From Apoda limacodes (taxonomy: Eukaryota > Arthropoda > Insecta > Lepidoptera > Limacodidae): 64,000 nt of DNA. The DNA lies in assembly GCA_946406115.1 (NCBI GenBank), contig OX291557.1:22228501-22292500 (forward strand). Reading direction: 5' to 3'. This document shows positions 55,140-64,000 of the stretch, in pieces. The notes below the pieces were generated by a model. The model worked only from the letters and a program-made list of their open reading frames with translations, did no database searches and was not told the DNA's origin. How positions within the stretch are numbered: position 1 is the stretch's first letter; every line of letters starts with the position of its first letter. Both the position numbers and the translations under genes were made by a program.

Positions 55140-55607
55140 TAGCTGGGTTTGCAACGAATATTTAGCTACTATTCTATATTCGGCCTATTCGGCTACATTC
55201 ATCCTTTCCTGCCGAATACCGAATATCCAGTTACTGTTCGGGCGAATATCGAATACTTCAGAAATGTTTTTTTAATGTATTTTCTTTTAATCAATAAAAG
55301 AATCAACTGCCGAACTTTAGACGAGTCCTTTTAAGAGGCCATAATTGATTACTTACTTACTAACTTATTTTACTTTTTTCCACAATTTAACTTTTAAAGT
55401 AAACAAATCAAACCGAAGAGCGCACAAATGTGTTCATATTTTGCAATGTGCACCAAACAAAACATGTCCAAAACGAAAGTGCGGCGTGGAAGAAAGGTCA
55501 CGCGCTGGCTGATTACTTTTGCCGATTACTTCGGCCAGGAAGCTCGCAGAATATTCGGTTTTCGGCGTGTGGCCGAATATACTATTCGTTGCAAGTCTAG
55601 TCGTAGC
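55140..55607. mobile_element. Inverted-repeat element with 'GCAACGAATA' ends
   Basis: Left 'gtttgcaacgaatatttagc' and right complement 'acttgcaacgaatagtatat' form inverted ends, both followed inward by 'attcggcc' words. Interior is rich in 'cgaatattcgg'-type words. The 77-codon frame inside (55428-55661) has no domain and crosses the right end, so it is chance. The type resembles short hAT-like elements, by inference. Confidence 0.7.
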
Positions 55608-55837
55608 GTTATTCTAAATAACCTTTTACCTTTTTTAAGAATTGCAAATGCAAACTGGTAGTCATGAGATTAGAGATGATGAGTTTAACGTGCAACCAAA
55701 AAACCCTCAGCTATATAATATAAGTATAGATATCTAAAAAAACTAGTAAACCAATTTTGTTTAAAAAAAAAATGTTGAAAATTGTATTCAGTTCTATAAT
55801 TGTGATTTTTTTCAGGTTTTTAGAACACGAGAGATTA

Positions 55838-56060
55838 AACAAATTCAAATTCAAATTCAATTTAATTTATTCAGTTTAGGCTACAATAATTGAGCACTTA
55901 TGAATGTCACTACGCCATCGGTTCGTAAGTCTACAGGGCGGGAGACCTTGCACTGAGAAGAACCGGCAAGAAACTCAGCGATGGCATTTCTTTTCTCCCT
56001 TTCTCTTACAGCGTCCAATTAAAATATTGGAAAATGCCCTCCCTATCATAAAAGGACACT
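55838..56060 (+). repeat. LINE 3'-end-like repeat
   Basis: Begins with 'attcaaa' repeats, then 'gagcacttatgaatgtcact', 'agaagaaccggcaagaaact' and 'cagcgatggcattt'. I recognise this as a widespread lepidopteran repeat, probably the 3' end of a LINE. No frame. Confidence 0.6.
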
Positions 56061-56324
56061 TTCCATTACAAACATAAAAAAACATGAAATATAAAGCACA
56101 AGCACAACATAAAAAACAAGAAAATAGCATTTTTTTTATTGTTGTTGACGTGCTTAATATTTATGATCAAAAATACCTACTAATGATTAATAGCGTTAAT
56201 ATCAAAAAACAATATGCTTTGTTTTCGATAAAAGTGTCATAGAGTATATTTCTGAAAAAAAAGGCGCTAAACTATTTAAGCCTTAGATTGTTTAATTACG
56301 CACATATTGTATTATTTTGGAAAA
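56061..56324. other. AT-rich stretch, nothing recognised
   Basis: No gene, hairpin or repeat seen. It could be the 5' flank of the recombinase fragment at 56325. Confidence 0.35.
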
Positions 56325-56445
56325 ATGAGTGACTCGATTTACGAAGATATTTCTATAACACCAGAAGAGCTAAGACAACAAGTGTCTTATGCTGAACTAA
56401 GCTTTTAACCAGAGAAGTCACGTGAAAAATATCTTAAAGCATAGG
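56325..56445 (+). pseudogene. Tyrosine-recombinase N-terminal fragment
   Basis: ATG at 56325 encodes 'MSDSIYEDISITPEELRQQV', 'SYAELSF', a TAA, then 'PEKSREKYLKA' and TAG. The 'LLPEKSREKYLKAYE' pattern starts the core-binding (N-terminal) domain of insect Crypton-like tyrosine recombinases. The catalytic domain does not follow, but a C-terminal counterpart occurs on minus at 8.6-9.25 kb. Assignment rests on a short motif. Confidence 0.45.
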
Positions 56446-56654
56446 AATTGGCGACTTTCGAAAAGGGCTAATGTTGAAAAGAATAATAATTACCTGCCTA
56501 TTTTTTATTTTTAAATAGGAGCGGAGTATTTGTAAATTAGAATAATGTTATTGCTTAATATGGCCTTCAGTGTGTACCTTGCCAAAGCTTATTTTTTCGC
56601 ACTGGTTGAGGTGAAAAGTTGTATGTTTCACACGTGAGCAAATTATGTTAGATC
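56446..56654. other. Nothing recognised
   Basis: Short AT-rich stretch between the recombinase fragment and the hairpin. Confidence 0.35.
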
Positions 56655-56756
56655 TCGTGCCTTTAAATCCCTCGCTGTGCTCAGTAGTCTATATTAGAAT
56701 CACTGCTACGATCGTGATTCAATTCTAGACTACTTCGCTAGCTCGGGTTTTAAAGT
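56655..56756. repeat. Long imperfect hairpin
   Basis: Arms of about 45 bases: 'tttaaatccctcgctgtgct' with 'cagtagtctatattagaatc', and the complement of 'gattcaattctagactactt' with 'cgctagctcgggttttaaa'. The loop is short ('gctacgat'). It could be a MITE remnant or a transcribed hairpin. Confidence 0.75.
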
Positions 56757-57724
56757 TAACACTTCACAAAAAACAACTTAGCTCACTTGTTAAATAAATA
56801 ACTATTGTATCTTATTCGTAGAAATGTTATTTTTTTCTTATACAAAGATAAGTAAGCAACATAGATACTATGTTAAGCCTTTATTCTAATAGCAGTTACA
56901 ACTTCCAACACGTTGACATTTATGTACCTACTGTTTTCAAGTAAGTGACTGTATAGTACTGTAGTCTTTTTGAGAATAATTTTCTTTAAGTTTTAGTGCT
57001 TTATAATATTTCTTTAGGAAATAATCGATTCACCCGGAGGCTTATGTTAAAGACTTCTAAATGTGAATCTGCTACCCTCTCGAGCGCAAAAGTTGGCGGC
57101 TGCAGATCCTTCTAATGTATTCTAAAAAAGTTTTTATGAAACACTTTGAAAATATTACGCATAAATCGTAAATGCTGTAAGGCTTTCAAGATACATTAAA
57201 AGCCGAAAATTTTAAGACCGAACGAGATCTTGGATTAATTTTCAAGCCATTGTCGGAAATGTGACGATATAATTTTTTATTAATAGTAACATTTTCAATT
57301 TTTTTCATTATAGAAAAGTTTTTACTACAATTACATTTTCTACGTTTTTGTTAGAAGAATACAAATAAATTTGTGTTTTCTCGATTAAAATAAAATGCAG
57401 TTTATATAAAAAAAAGTAGTACTTATATTGAAATAATGAGCTAAACCAATACTTGTTATCTACTCCGCTCTCGTGTTGTTCCAATTATAAAATTGGCAAC
57501 AGTGTTGAAATACGTGTTATCTATTCTTCTTTCTTTACTGGACTGTGATGGTGTTTACTATTTGGACTCTATTGTAAGCTAATATACTCGATTGACTTCA
57601 AAACTTATGTGTTAGTTTCATTAACAGATGGCGCAAGTTTGTTTATCCTAACTAATATTTATGTTAATCTCTGTTAGTTAGTACCTAACCTAACAACGGA
57701 GCAAGCAGCCAATCGAGCTAATTT
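56757..57724. other. Unassigned stretch
   Basis: AT-rich with no gene recognised. Confidence 0.45.
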
Positions 57725-57985
57725 TTGGTTCAGAGAGGGCTTGGTTTAGCTAGTTTGAGGAACGGAAAAGGACAAGGGTGCTTTTATTCCAGAAAAATCG
57801 ATTTTTTCCACAAATATAACTATAGGTGAATTCCACGTCGACAAACTATAGCTACAACTATAGTCTGCTACAGCAAACTTAATTGATATAATCAAGGACC
57901 AGCAGACTTTCTTGATATACCTTATTAGAAATCCCACGCCAATAACCGAACTTAGCGCAAGCGGAACCGTGGGAAAAGCTAGTGT
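57725..57985 (+). repeat. 'ataaatgcgaaagtttg' family, 3' part
   Basis: Contains 'gaattccacgtcgacaaact', 'atagctacaactatag', 'caataaccgaacttagcgca' and 'accgtgggaaaagctagtg'. Matches 10.08-10.22 kb in order. Confidence 0.68.
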
Positions 57986-58982
57986 TTATATATTTTAATT
58001 TAGACAATAAACTTGGATTACCTTGGAGCCGATTTTTTCTTAATGCCTATTGATCACAGTAGGTGCGTTCTTTTTACGGCATTGGGAGCTATGACATCGC
58101 ATAGGCATTGAAATCGTTCTCTTCACCAAAAATAAACAAACTAAATGGCAGTTCACTATTTGACAGTGCATCCACTACTCTACCTCCTGGGCATGTGCAG
58201 CCAATGCGTTGAATGCGAACTAGAAGTAACGCCATAGCGCATTCATTTTTGGTCAACAGAACTATCGAATGTGAGAATACCGAACATTCAATGCGTATAA
58301 TACTTGTCAACAAAACAAAACAGCCCCTAGTGTAGCATGTACTGCTATTAATTATAAACGTGGCTCTGCCTTAACTTGATAAACTACATCGTATCATATT
58401 TACTACATTTTATACTATTATATTCTACAGCTACTAGGTATTTATAAATAGAATTATTGCAATACTCGAGTCTTATTTAAAATATAATATTTAAAAAAAA
58501 TATAATACTAGAATTCATTATTTTGCCGTCATTATTATTTGTACATCTGACACACGTAGTCTTTTACGTCCGTAGATTTTCCATTACAGATTTTCTCTCA
58601 TTTTTTCTTGGGTACATTTCCCGCGTCAAGATTTTTCTTTTGTGGCCGGTCCAGCTTTGTGTGTTGTCTATTGTTCCACTCTTGTTTATTTTAACCTTTT
58701 TGTCACTGTCTAGTCGACCATTTGTTAGTGGCGTTTCAAAGTGCCGTGGATAAATTGTTGGCGAATAGATACAAAGAATTTTTCTTCCCCCAATGTTTGT
58801 TCTAAAAAGGTAAACATATTGTATGGTATTTCATTTACTAAGTAAATGGTGATATTTGAGTTCAACAATATACAAAAATTTGTTTTTCTCAAAGGCTATA
58901 CATATTTAGTCAGATCGCCACCGGTTACAATGCTGGCAGTCTTTATTTGCCATTTTCAAATTGACTACCTATTCTATTTTGA
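57986..58982. other. Unassigned stretch
   Basis: No gene recognised. The 76-codon hydrophobic frame at 58523-58753 is not supported by any motif or neighbouring exon. Confidence 0.4.
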
Positions 58983-59232
58983 GGCGTAGTGACAACCTAA
59001 CTAGCGCCGCTAGTTAAAGAATATACCTGTAAGTTGTAGATAGCGTTTTTGCTAAAATCGGCCAATTTTAGCAAAAACTCTGTCTACAACTCACAGGTAT
59101 ATTCTTTAACAACGTATAACGTTCTAAAAATAGTTTGTCACTAGTTCTAAATATTACCTTCTAACATTTTTGAAATGTGTTTTGTACGAAGTGAAAATAC
59201 AGAATATCTTTCGGCGGCGCTAGTTAGTGCGC
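58983..59232. mobile_element. Inverted-repeat element, 'CTAGCGCCGC' family
   Basis: Left 'acctaactagcgccgctagt', right 'ttcggcggcgctagttagtg'. The left half contains its own hairpin: 'agaatatacctgtaagttgt' pairs with 'acaactcacaggtatattct', around 'gctaaaatcggccaatttta'. It belongs with the elements at 5143, 6114 and 16111. Confidence 0.83.
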
Positions 59233-59304
59233 CTGAATGTTCAATTTGTAACTTTTAAACGCTCTCTGCGTTTGCCCGCTTCAGGCGCACGCACGATAAA
59301 ACGT

Positions 59305-59430
59305 TGCAATACATATGTCGCATATATATATCGTATCATTCGCTGTTTCACAAAATGCCAAGGCAAATGGTAAAGTATGAAATAGAAATTATCATATAAC
59401 TGAACAGATTATTATATGAAGCTTTTTTAT
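59305..59430. mobile_element. Half copy of the 52500-52785 MITE
   Basis: 'caaaatgccaaggcaaatgg', 'taaagtatgaaatagaaatt' and 'atcatataactgaacagatt' with 'attatatgaagctt' follow the order of the reverse complement of 52.66-52.79 kb. The second arm is missing. Confidence 0.68.
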
Positions 59431-60125
59431 TTATAGATCCTTTAAATATCTAGAAAATTTATAAATAAAAAGTTTCAGCTGAAGTTAAATAAACAAAGTA
59501 AAAGGAGTAATTAGTCTTAGACCTTCTAAGCATCCGCTTTGCCTGAACGTAAAGACACTGTTTTCGAGCAAGTGTAATGAAAAAGTATGTAAGTTTGTAT
59601 GTAATGTGTAGGTATTTAGGACCTGTAACCGTGCAACGGAAAAGCCACGAGTATCATCTAGTTTCAAATAATTTTCTTAGATACATTACTGTAACTCCCT
59701 TTCTAGACCTTTATTGCGATTGTGACCCTAATCAGTGAGTCTCTAGTACCTTTCGAGAGGATCTATTCTGAGAATAAGCTTGTGGTTAAGTAGGGTAGGG
59801 TCTTGAAATCGAGTTGTTATTAACTTCCCTAAGAGTACATACATATTACACAAATACATACCTGATATAACCTAATATAAACATATATTACTAGCAGTTC
59901 CGTGCGGTTTCACTAGCTTCGCTCACCAGCTTTATAGAAGTATTTTATTTTTAAGTATATTATTTTGTCTTTTTGTCTCCCTTAGCGTGTTGATACGTAA
60001 ATCTTAGAAAGTACTGATTTGAAATTTTGTTTTTGTGTAAGATAGTCTTTGTATTAAAGAAGGTTAATTATATAGGCTATACATTTTTTATATTTTGTTT
60101 GAACGAGCAAGTATTTGGATAGCTC
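59431..60125. other. Unassigned stretch
   Basis: No gene recognised. 'ctagcagttccgtgcggttt' at 59892 resembles the end of the 'ataaatgcgaaagtttg' family. Confidence 0.4.
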
Positions 60126-60610
60126 TTGACTCAATAACAACAAAGCCCTAGGTAAAGACGGTACACAGCGGAGTTGTCGATGAGCTGGTGGAGCCCTTAT
60201 TCGGACAAAATTGCGTGAGCTCAGACAAAGCCTATCCAGTTGCATAAAGGAGTACCACAGGGAAACGTAATATCCCCGAAACTGTTCTCTAGCGCACTGG
60301 AGATGTAATTTAGAAGCTGAATTAGAAAAAACACGACATTATAATGGCTGAATTGCTGCAAGAATCAGAAGAAATGCTGAACACCCTCAACTTTTCTTCC
60401 AGACAAGTCGGTCTCAAGATGAACACACACGTTGACTACAGACCATTGACCAACAGTAATTGCGCAATCAAAGCTGTTGCAAAGTATCTACCTAGGTTTA
60501 TTAGGTAGAAACAAACTACAATAAAGAAACAGACAGAAGAATTCACTTGGGCTGGTCAGCATTTAAAAAGGTTAAGAATATCTTAAACGTACACACATTA
60601 TAAAGAAAAA
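60126..60610 (+). pseudogene. RTE-type retrotransposon fragment
   Basis: Plus-strand translations in shifting frames give the RTE order: 'KEYHRET' with 'SPKLFSSALE' (the GVRQGDTISPKLF-type box), 'ELLQESEEMLNTLNFSSRQV' with 'GLKMNT' (the region after the active site) and 'LGLLGRNKLQ' with 'RIHLGWSAFKK'. The catalytic Asp-Asp box itself is deleted. No frame survives longer than 63 codons. Confidence 0.6.
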
Positions 60611-61345
60611 CCTTCTGCAATTTCATATTAGTAAAAAAATAAAAACGGATTCTATCATCATATTATGTACCTAAAGGCAATATGACTGCTGGCGGTTTGG
60701 TCGCATTAATGTAGGTCCGCGGATCCTTTTTAGGGGTTGGATCAGAAGTTTACTGTCCCGAAAATCTTTTGTTTCGAAGCGCTTTTAGTTACAGATTTCA
60801 CTTTTTTCATTTCTTTCGGGCCCTTTGTTGACACTTTTTTATTTTACGAAAGTCACGTTGACTAAATTTTAAGTGCTTGCCGTTTGACATAAGATTTTTT
60901 AGTAGACCAGAATATTGCATATAAAATTTTACCCGATATTTGCAAACACGGAGCGTAAAAAAATAGCTATATGAATCTCACCTTCTTTTTACGTTTATAA
61001 AGTAGGTATTAAAAATCTCTATGGGGAAGTTTTATTTGGACATACAAAAAAAAAAACCGTAATGGGGTAGTATTTTATTTAAAAACTTCCGTATCATGAA
61101 AACGTGTTATAAATAATCATAAATTTTCTAGTCACTTTTGTTGGACTCATATAGCAGTTTCCTTGGACTACTATAAGAAAGTTATTAGTATGATAAAATG
61201 ATATATACATTTTTTAAATAAAATATATTGTTAAAAATTGTTTATTGTAGCAATGTAATTTTTTTTCAATATTTATACTCTCCAGTGCACCAAATTGGAT
61301 ATTTCTTTTATTGTAGTGTTTGTAATTGTTAGGGCATGATTTTTA
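60611..61345. other. Unassigned stretch
   Basis: No gene recognised. 60.68-60.86 kb is somewhat GC-richer ('ggtccgcggatcctttttag') and may be a TE fragment. Confidence 0.4.
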
Positions 61346-61349
61346 TGAA

Positions 61350-61510
61350 AAATGGGTCAAGTGTGAGTCGGACTCGCGCACTAAGGTTAAACCAATTGGA
61401 AATTTCGTTGAGTTAGTTAAGTTGTTGTGCACAACCCGGGGAAGGTTTCTGAAAAAGAAAAAAACTGGTCAAGTGGGAGTCGTTCTCGCGTACTAAGGGT
61501 TAACCGATTG
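61350..61510 (+). repeat. Two heads of the 'acggaaccct' repeat
   Basis: 'ggtcaagtgtgagtcggact' at about 61356 and 'ggtcaagtgggagtcgttct' at about 61467, both followed by 'cgcg(c/t)actaaggg(t)taa' and 'ccaattg' or 'ccgattg'. Each is a short 5' part in the same orientation, about 111 bases apart, so probably a tandem duplication of the head. Confidence 0.68.
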
Positions 61511-61649
61511 TAATGTTTTATTATTAGTACAACCCTTTTAAAATAAAAAGCGAAACAACATTCGCGGGGTGAGCTAGTTCTAAATATAATTTGAAAAGTT
61601 ATTCTGAATTAGATTACATCGCGGCGTCCGCTATTTTGTGGAGTTTTAG

Positions 61650-62190
61650 TTGCAACAGAGCTGTACCCGGGGACGCATCGCACTTTTTGCGTATGTACGA
61701 GCATATTACCGTAACGGTGACTCAATAGTGACTGCTCAACGTTTGTTTCGTACGGAATGTCGTACACTCAATCCACCAAGTGGCGATATCATTATAAAAT
61801 GGATCCAGATGTTAGAGAATACAGGTGCGACTGTTCAAATTCAAAACACGAGTCGCCCTTGTTTAGTCTGCGACCAGGAAACCGTTGCAGAAGTGCATGG
61901 ATTGGTTTAATCCGAAATTGAGGTAAAAATCTGAATATCAACATTGAGCTCAGAATTGCAGGAATTTCATGGTTTTAACAAGATAGGGCTACGTACAACT
62001 GGCCTCCTAGAAGCCCCGACCTTAGCTCGCTTGACTATTTCTTGTGGGGATACCTTCAAAGTGATACCTTATGTGTCAGCGTGTTATCACCAATCTTCGT
62101 CCCAGATTAGACGAGTCCCAGCAGGTAACAGTCAGCATTTGGATAACATTCTCTTTTCCTTTTCGTATTTAAATCTTGAACGTTAAAAAA
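61650..62190 (+). pseudogene. Mariner-type transposase with N-terminal HTH, internally deleted
   Basis: The first segment (61650-61910) reads 'RIALFAYVRAYYRNGDSIVT', 'AQRLFRTECRTLNPPSGDII' and 'IKWIQMLENTGAT', an HTH-type N-terminus found with Tc1/mariner-like transposases in insects (DUF4817-like). The second (about 61990-62130) reads 'WPPRSPDLSSLDYFLWGYL' in another frame, the third catalytic acidic box of mariner-type transposases. The middle of the protein, with the first two catalytic residues, is missing. It is about 540 bases against an expected gene of 1 kb or more. Confidence 0.74.
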
Positions 62191-62279
62191 TAAATTGATT
62201 GCTAGTACTTTTTGTTTTATTTATATTACAAATACCCGATACTATTTTTGTATACTGTATTTTATTATCTTATACCTTT

Positions 62280-62690
62280 AAACAAGCAATTCTTGAATAT
62301 GTATATACATTTATATATATCTATATAGATATAATACCTGAATCTCGGAAACGGCTCCAACGATTTACATGAAATTTAGTAAATTAATTAAGTAGATAAA
62401 TTGATCTAGCTATGTTTCATTTTTAGAAAACATCGTTTTATCCGTGTTTTTAGGCAATGATAAACTAAAAAAAATGACATCTATTGGCAAGTAGTAATAC
62501 TAATATTTTTACCGACACAGCAACACTAAAGCTAATTGGCAATAGATGGTGTTGTTAAGCAAAACTAAAGCTACTTGGCAATAGATGGTGTTGTTAAGCA
62601 GCACTAAAGCTACTTGGCAATAGATGTCGTTGGTTAAAAAGAACGCGCAAAGCTCGGTCCCTAGGTACTTATTTATTAATTAGCGTACAA
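62280..62690 (+). repeat. Dispersed repeat with 39-bp tandem expansion, pair of 1415-1715
   Basis: Matches the reverse complement of 1.4-1.7 kb through 'atgaaatttag', 'gatctagctatgtttcattt', 'aggcaatgataaact', 'cgacacagcaacactaaagc' and 'gctcggtcc'. It contains three near-identical 39-bp units. Confidence 0.78.
62522..62638 (+). repeat. 39-bp tandem repeat, three units
   Basis: Units 62522-62560, 62561-62599 and 62600-62638, each centred on 'taaagctacttggcaataga' and 'tggtgttgttaag'. The first unit reads 'gctaattgg'; the third ends 'gtcgttggttaaa'. Confidence 0.88.
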
Positions 62691-63404
62691 TGATTAAATA
62701 TTGTCAACTAAGAATAAAAACGTAAACTTTTAATTATTGAAATTGATTATTAACAATATTTGTCAAAGAAGTTATTAAGTGGCAAACAAGATTAGACACG
62801 CATCATTTGAGCAAGGGAAGGTAACAGAAACGAATTTAAGAAGGTGAACACTCGGGGGAAATTTCGGACAAAGCCGCGTTTAAGCCTTTTGGATTTTTAG
62901 ATTTCGAGATATTCCTTGATATAAAGATAATAAGGTAGGTATTTAAATAAAACTAGTCAAGTTCGTTTTCGAATGGTATACGTATTTAATGTCAAATGTG
63001 TTTGTTACTTTGTATTTCTAAATACAGCTGATCCCTTAAAATTAATAGTTATTAGTAGGTACCTAACTTAAATTACTTAGCATTTTTGTACGCAACATTC
63101 GTAAGCGTTACCAAGTAAACGTTATATTTTAAGAGATAATCTTGAGTTTAGCTCTGTTTTATCAACTAGTTTCTTGTTATTTGTCCAGTACAAATTTCGC
63201 ATTACATTTTCCTTGACTTGAAACTTTATATATAACTTAGAACCAAATAATAATGCAATATTAACTAGTTTGTTTTAGGTTTTATCGAGTTCTAAAAGAA
63301 ATACAGAAAAGACTAAAAATATTTTCATTTTTTAATTTAATTTCATTTCATTTTTAATATACCAACAGTTATATATGTACACACATATGTGCATGTTTTT
63401 ATAA
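62691..63404. other. AT-rich stretch, nothing recognised
   Basis: No gene, hairpin or known repeat seen. Confidence 0.45.
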
Positions 63405-63470
63405 CCCCATATTGTAGTCCTTTGAGAAAACCTAACAACCCAAACGTTCGCGGGTGGAAGTTTATCTGAA
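63405..63470 (-). mobile_element. Jockey-like fragment
   Basis: 'aaccccatattgtagtcctt' with 'tgagaaaacct' and 'acgttcgcgggtggaagttt' matches 29.62-29.70 kb in the same orientation, with a short deletion. About 65 bases. Confidence 0.7.
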
Positions 63471-64000
63471 AAGTGTTTAGTATATTGAATTTTATTTATT
63501 GCTTCTGGCTATATTGGTGCAGAATTTCAAATTATTAATCTGATTGAATCAACTTAATCCTGTCTATAACTTTGAATTTACGTAGTTTAATCTGTTTTGA
63601 GAATAATTTTGGCAGTTACTAACAGTTGATTAACGATTAAGCTAAGCCGACGGATAGTTAATGACTTAAAGTTTCTGAGTTAAACTTTACAGTTTAATCC
63701 TACAGGAACGCTTTATTGAAGAATTATTTTGATAGATTGAAGAAAACATATCTACTAAGTAGCCACTTTAAGCAGAAGCGCTTAAAACTGACAGATACAT
63801 TTTAAAACCACAGGAAAGTTAATTAATTAATTTATTTATAAAAATGTTACTAATAAATTACTAAAAACTATACAAAGGTGTACTTATTAACTTTCACAAA
63901 CATTGTAAAAGTTTTGGATTGTTGATGGACGTTGAATACGTCTTGAACTTTGCATAATCGTACCTATAAGAATTCCTAAGAGAGCGTTACACGAACAGTT
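63471..64000. other. AT-rich stretch, nothing recognised
   Basis: No gene, hairpin or known repeat seen to the window's end. Confidence 0.45.

Noticed and set aside
58523..58753. Small hydrophobic membrane protein
   Set aside because: Hydrophobicity follows from T-rich DNA; no motif, homologous neighbour or exon signal.
1..64000. CRISPR arrays, bacterial operons or prophage
   Set aside because: No regularly spaced repeats with unique spacers and no dense long frames; eukaryotic TE content and introns throughout.

Overview
This window looks like gene-poor, repeat-rich DNA from an insect, most likely a moth or butterfly (Lepidoptera). It is AT-rich, has no operons or long open frames, and is packed with short repeats of types I associate with lepidopteran genomes: the 'acggaaccct / aagtgcgagtcggactcg' repeat, the 'ataaatgcgaaagtttg' repeat, and a tRNA-derived SINE. 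Nearly every protein-like stretch is a decayed transposable element (TE). I found no intact host protein-coding gene. The best host-gene candidate is a CpG-rich promoter or first exon on the minus strand at about 34.43-34.80 kb, ending in a strong splice donor.

Layout. 0-0.9 kb: Jockey-like retrotransposon fragment. 3.3-5.14 kb: 5'-truncated CR1-type retrotransposon, with a 241-bp MITE (miniature inverted-repeat element) in its ATT tail. 6.11-8.06 kb: a TTAA-flanked inverted-repeat element split by a 1.66-kb TA-flanked element that carries a 5S rRNA-like sequence. 8.6-9.25 kb: Crypton-like tyrosine recombinase pseudogene with an intron. 9.6-17.8 kb: short repeats in AT-rich DNA. 17.86-19.85 and 27.33-29.35 kb: two collinear, diverged, noncoding copies of a roughly 2-kb segment. 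Between them: a local duplication holding a hAT-type MITE with a perfect 8-bp target duplication, a second 5S-bearing element copy, and an unusual retroelement remnant (25.0-26.5 kb). 29.45-33.18 kb: hAT-type element into which a 3.4-kb Jockey-like retrotransposon inserted.

34.4-44 kb: candidate promoter, then scrambled PIF/Harbinger parts (two transposase pieces on plus, two MADF-protein exons on minus) and a tRNA-derived SINE. 46.4-48.0 kb: element with pipsqueak-type HTH protein and repeated end motifs. 48.2-49.9 kb: another non-LTR retrotransposon. 50.4 kb: THAP-domain fragment. 51-60 kb: several inverted-repeat elements, local repeats and a second tyrosine-recombinase piece. 60-62.7 kb: RTE fragment, internally deleted mariner-type transposase and a repeat with a 39-bp tandem expansion.

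The coding remnants do not form a pathway. The most informative content is the insertion history: nested insertions with target duplications, paralogous copies that serve as empty-site controls, and two Jockey copies sharing the same inactivating frameshift. Family names come from recognised motifs and memory of the families; no search was run, and boundaries without target duplications are approximate.
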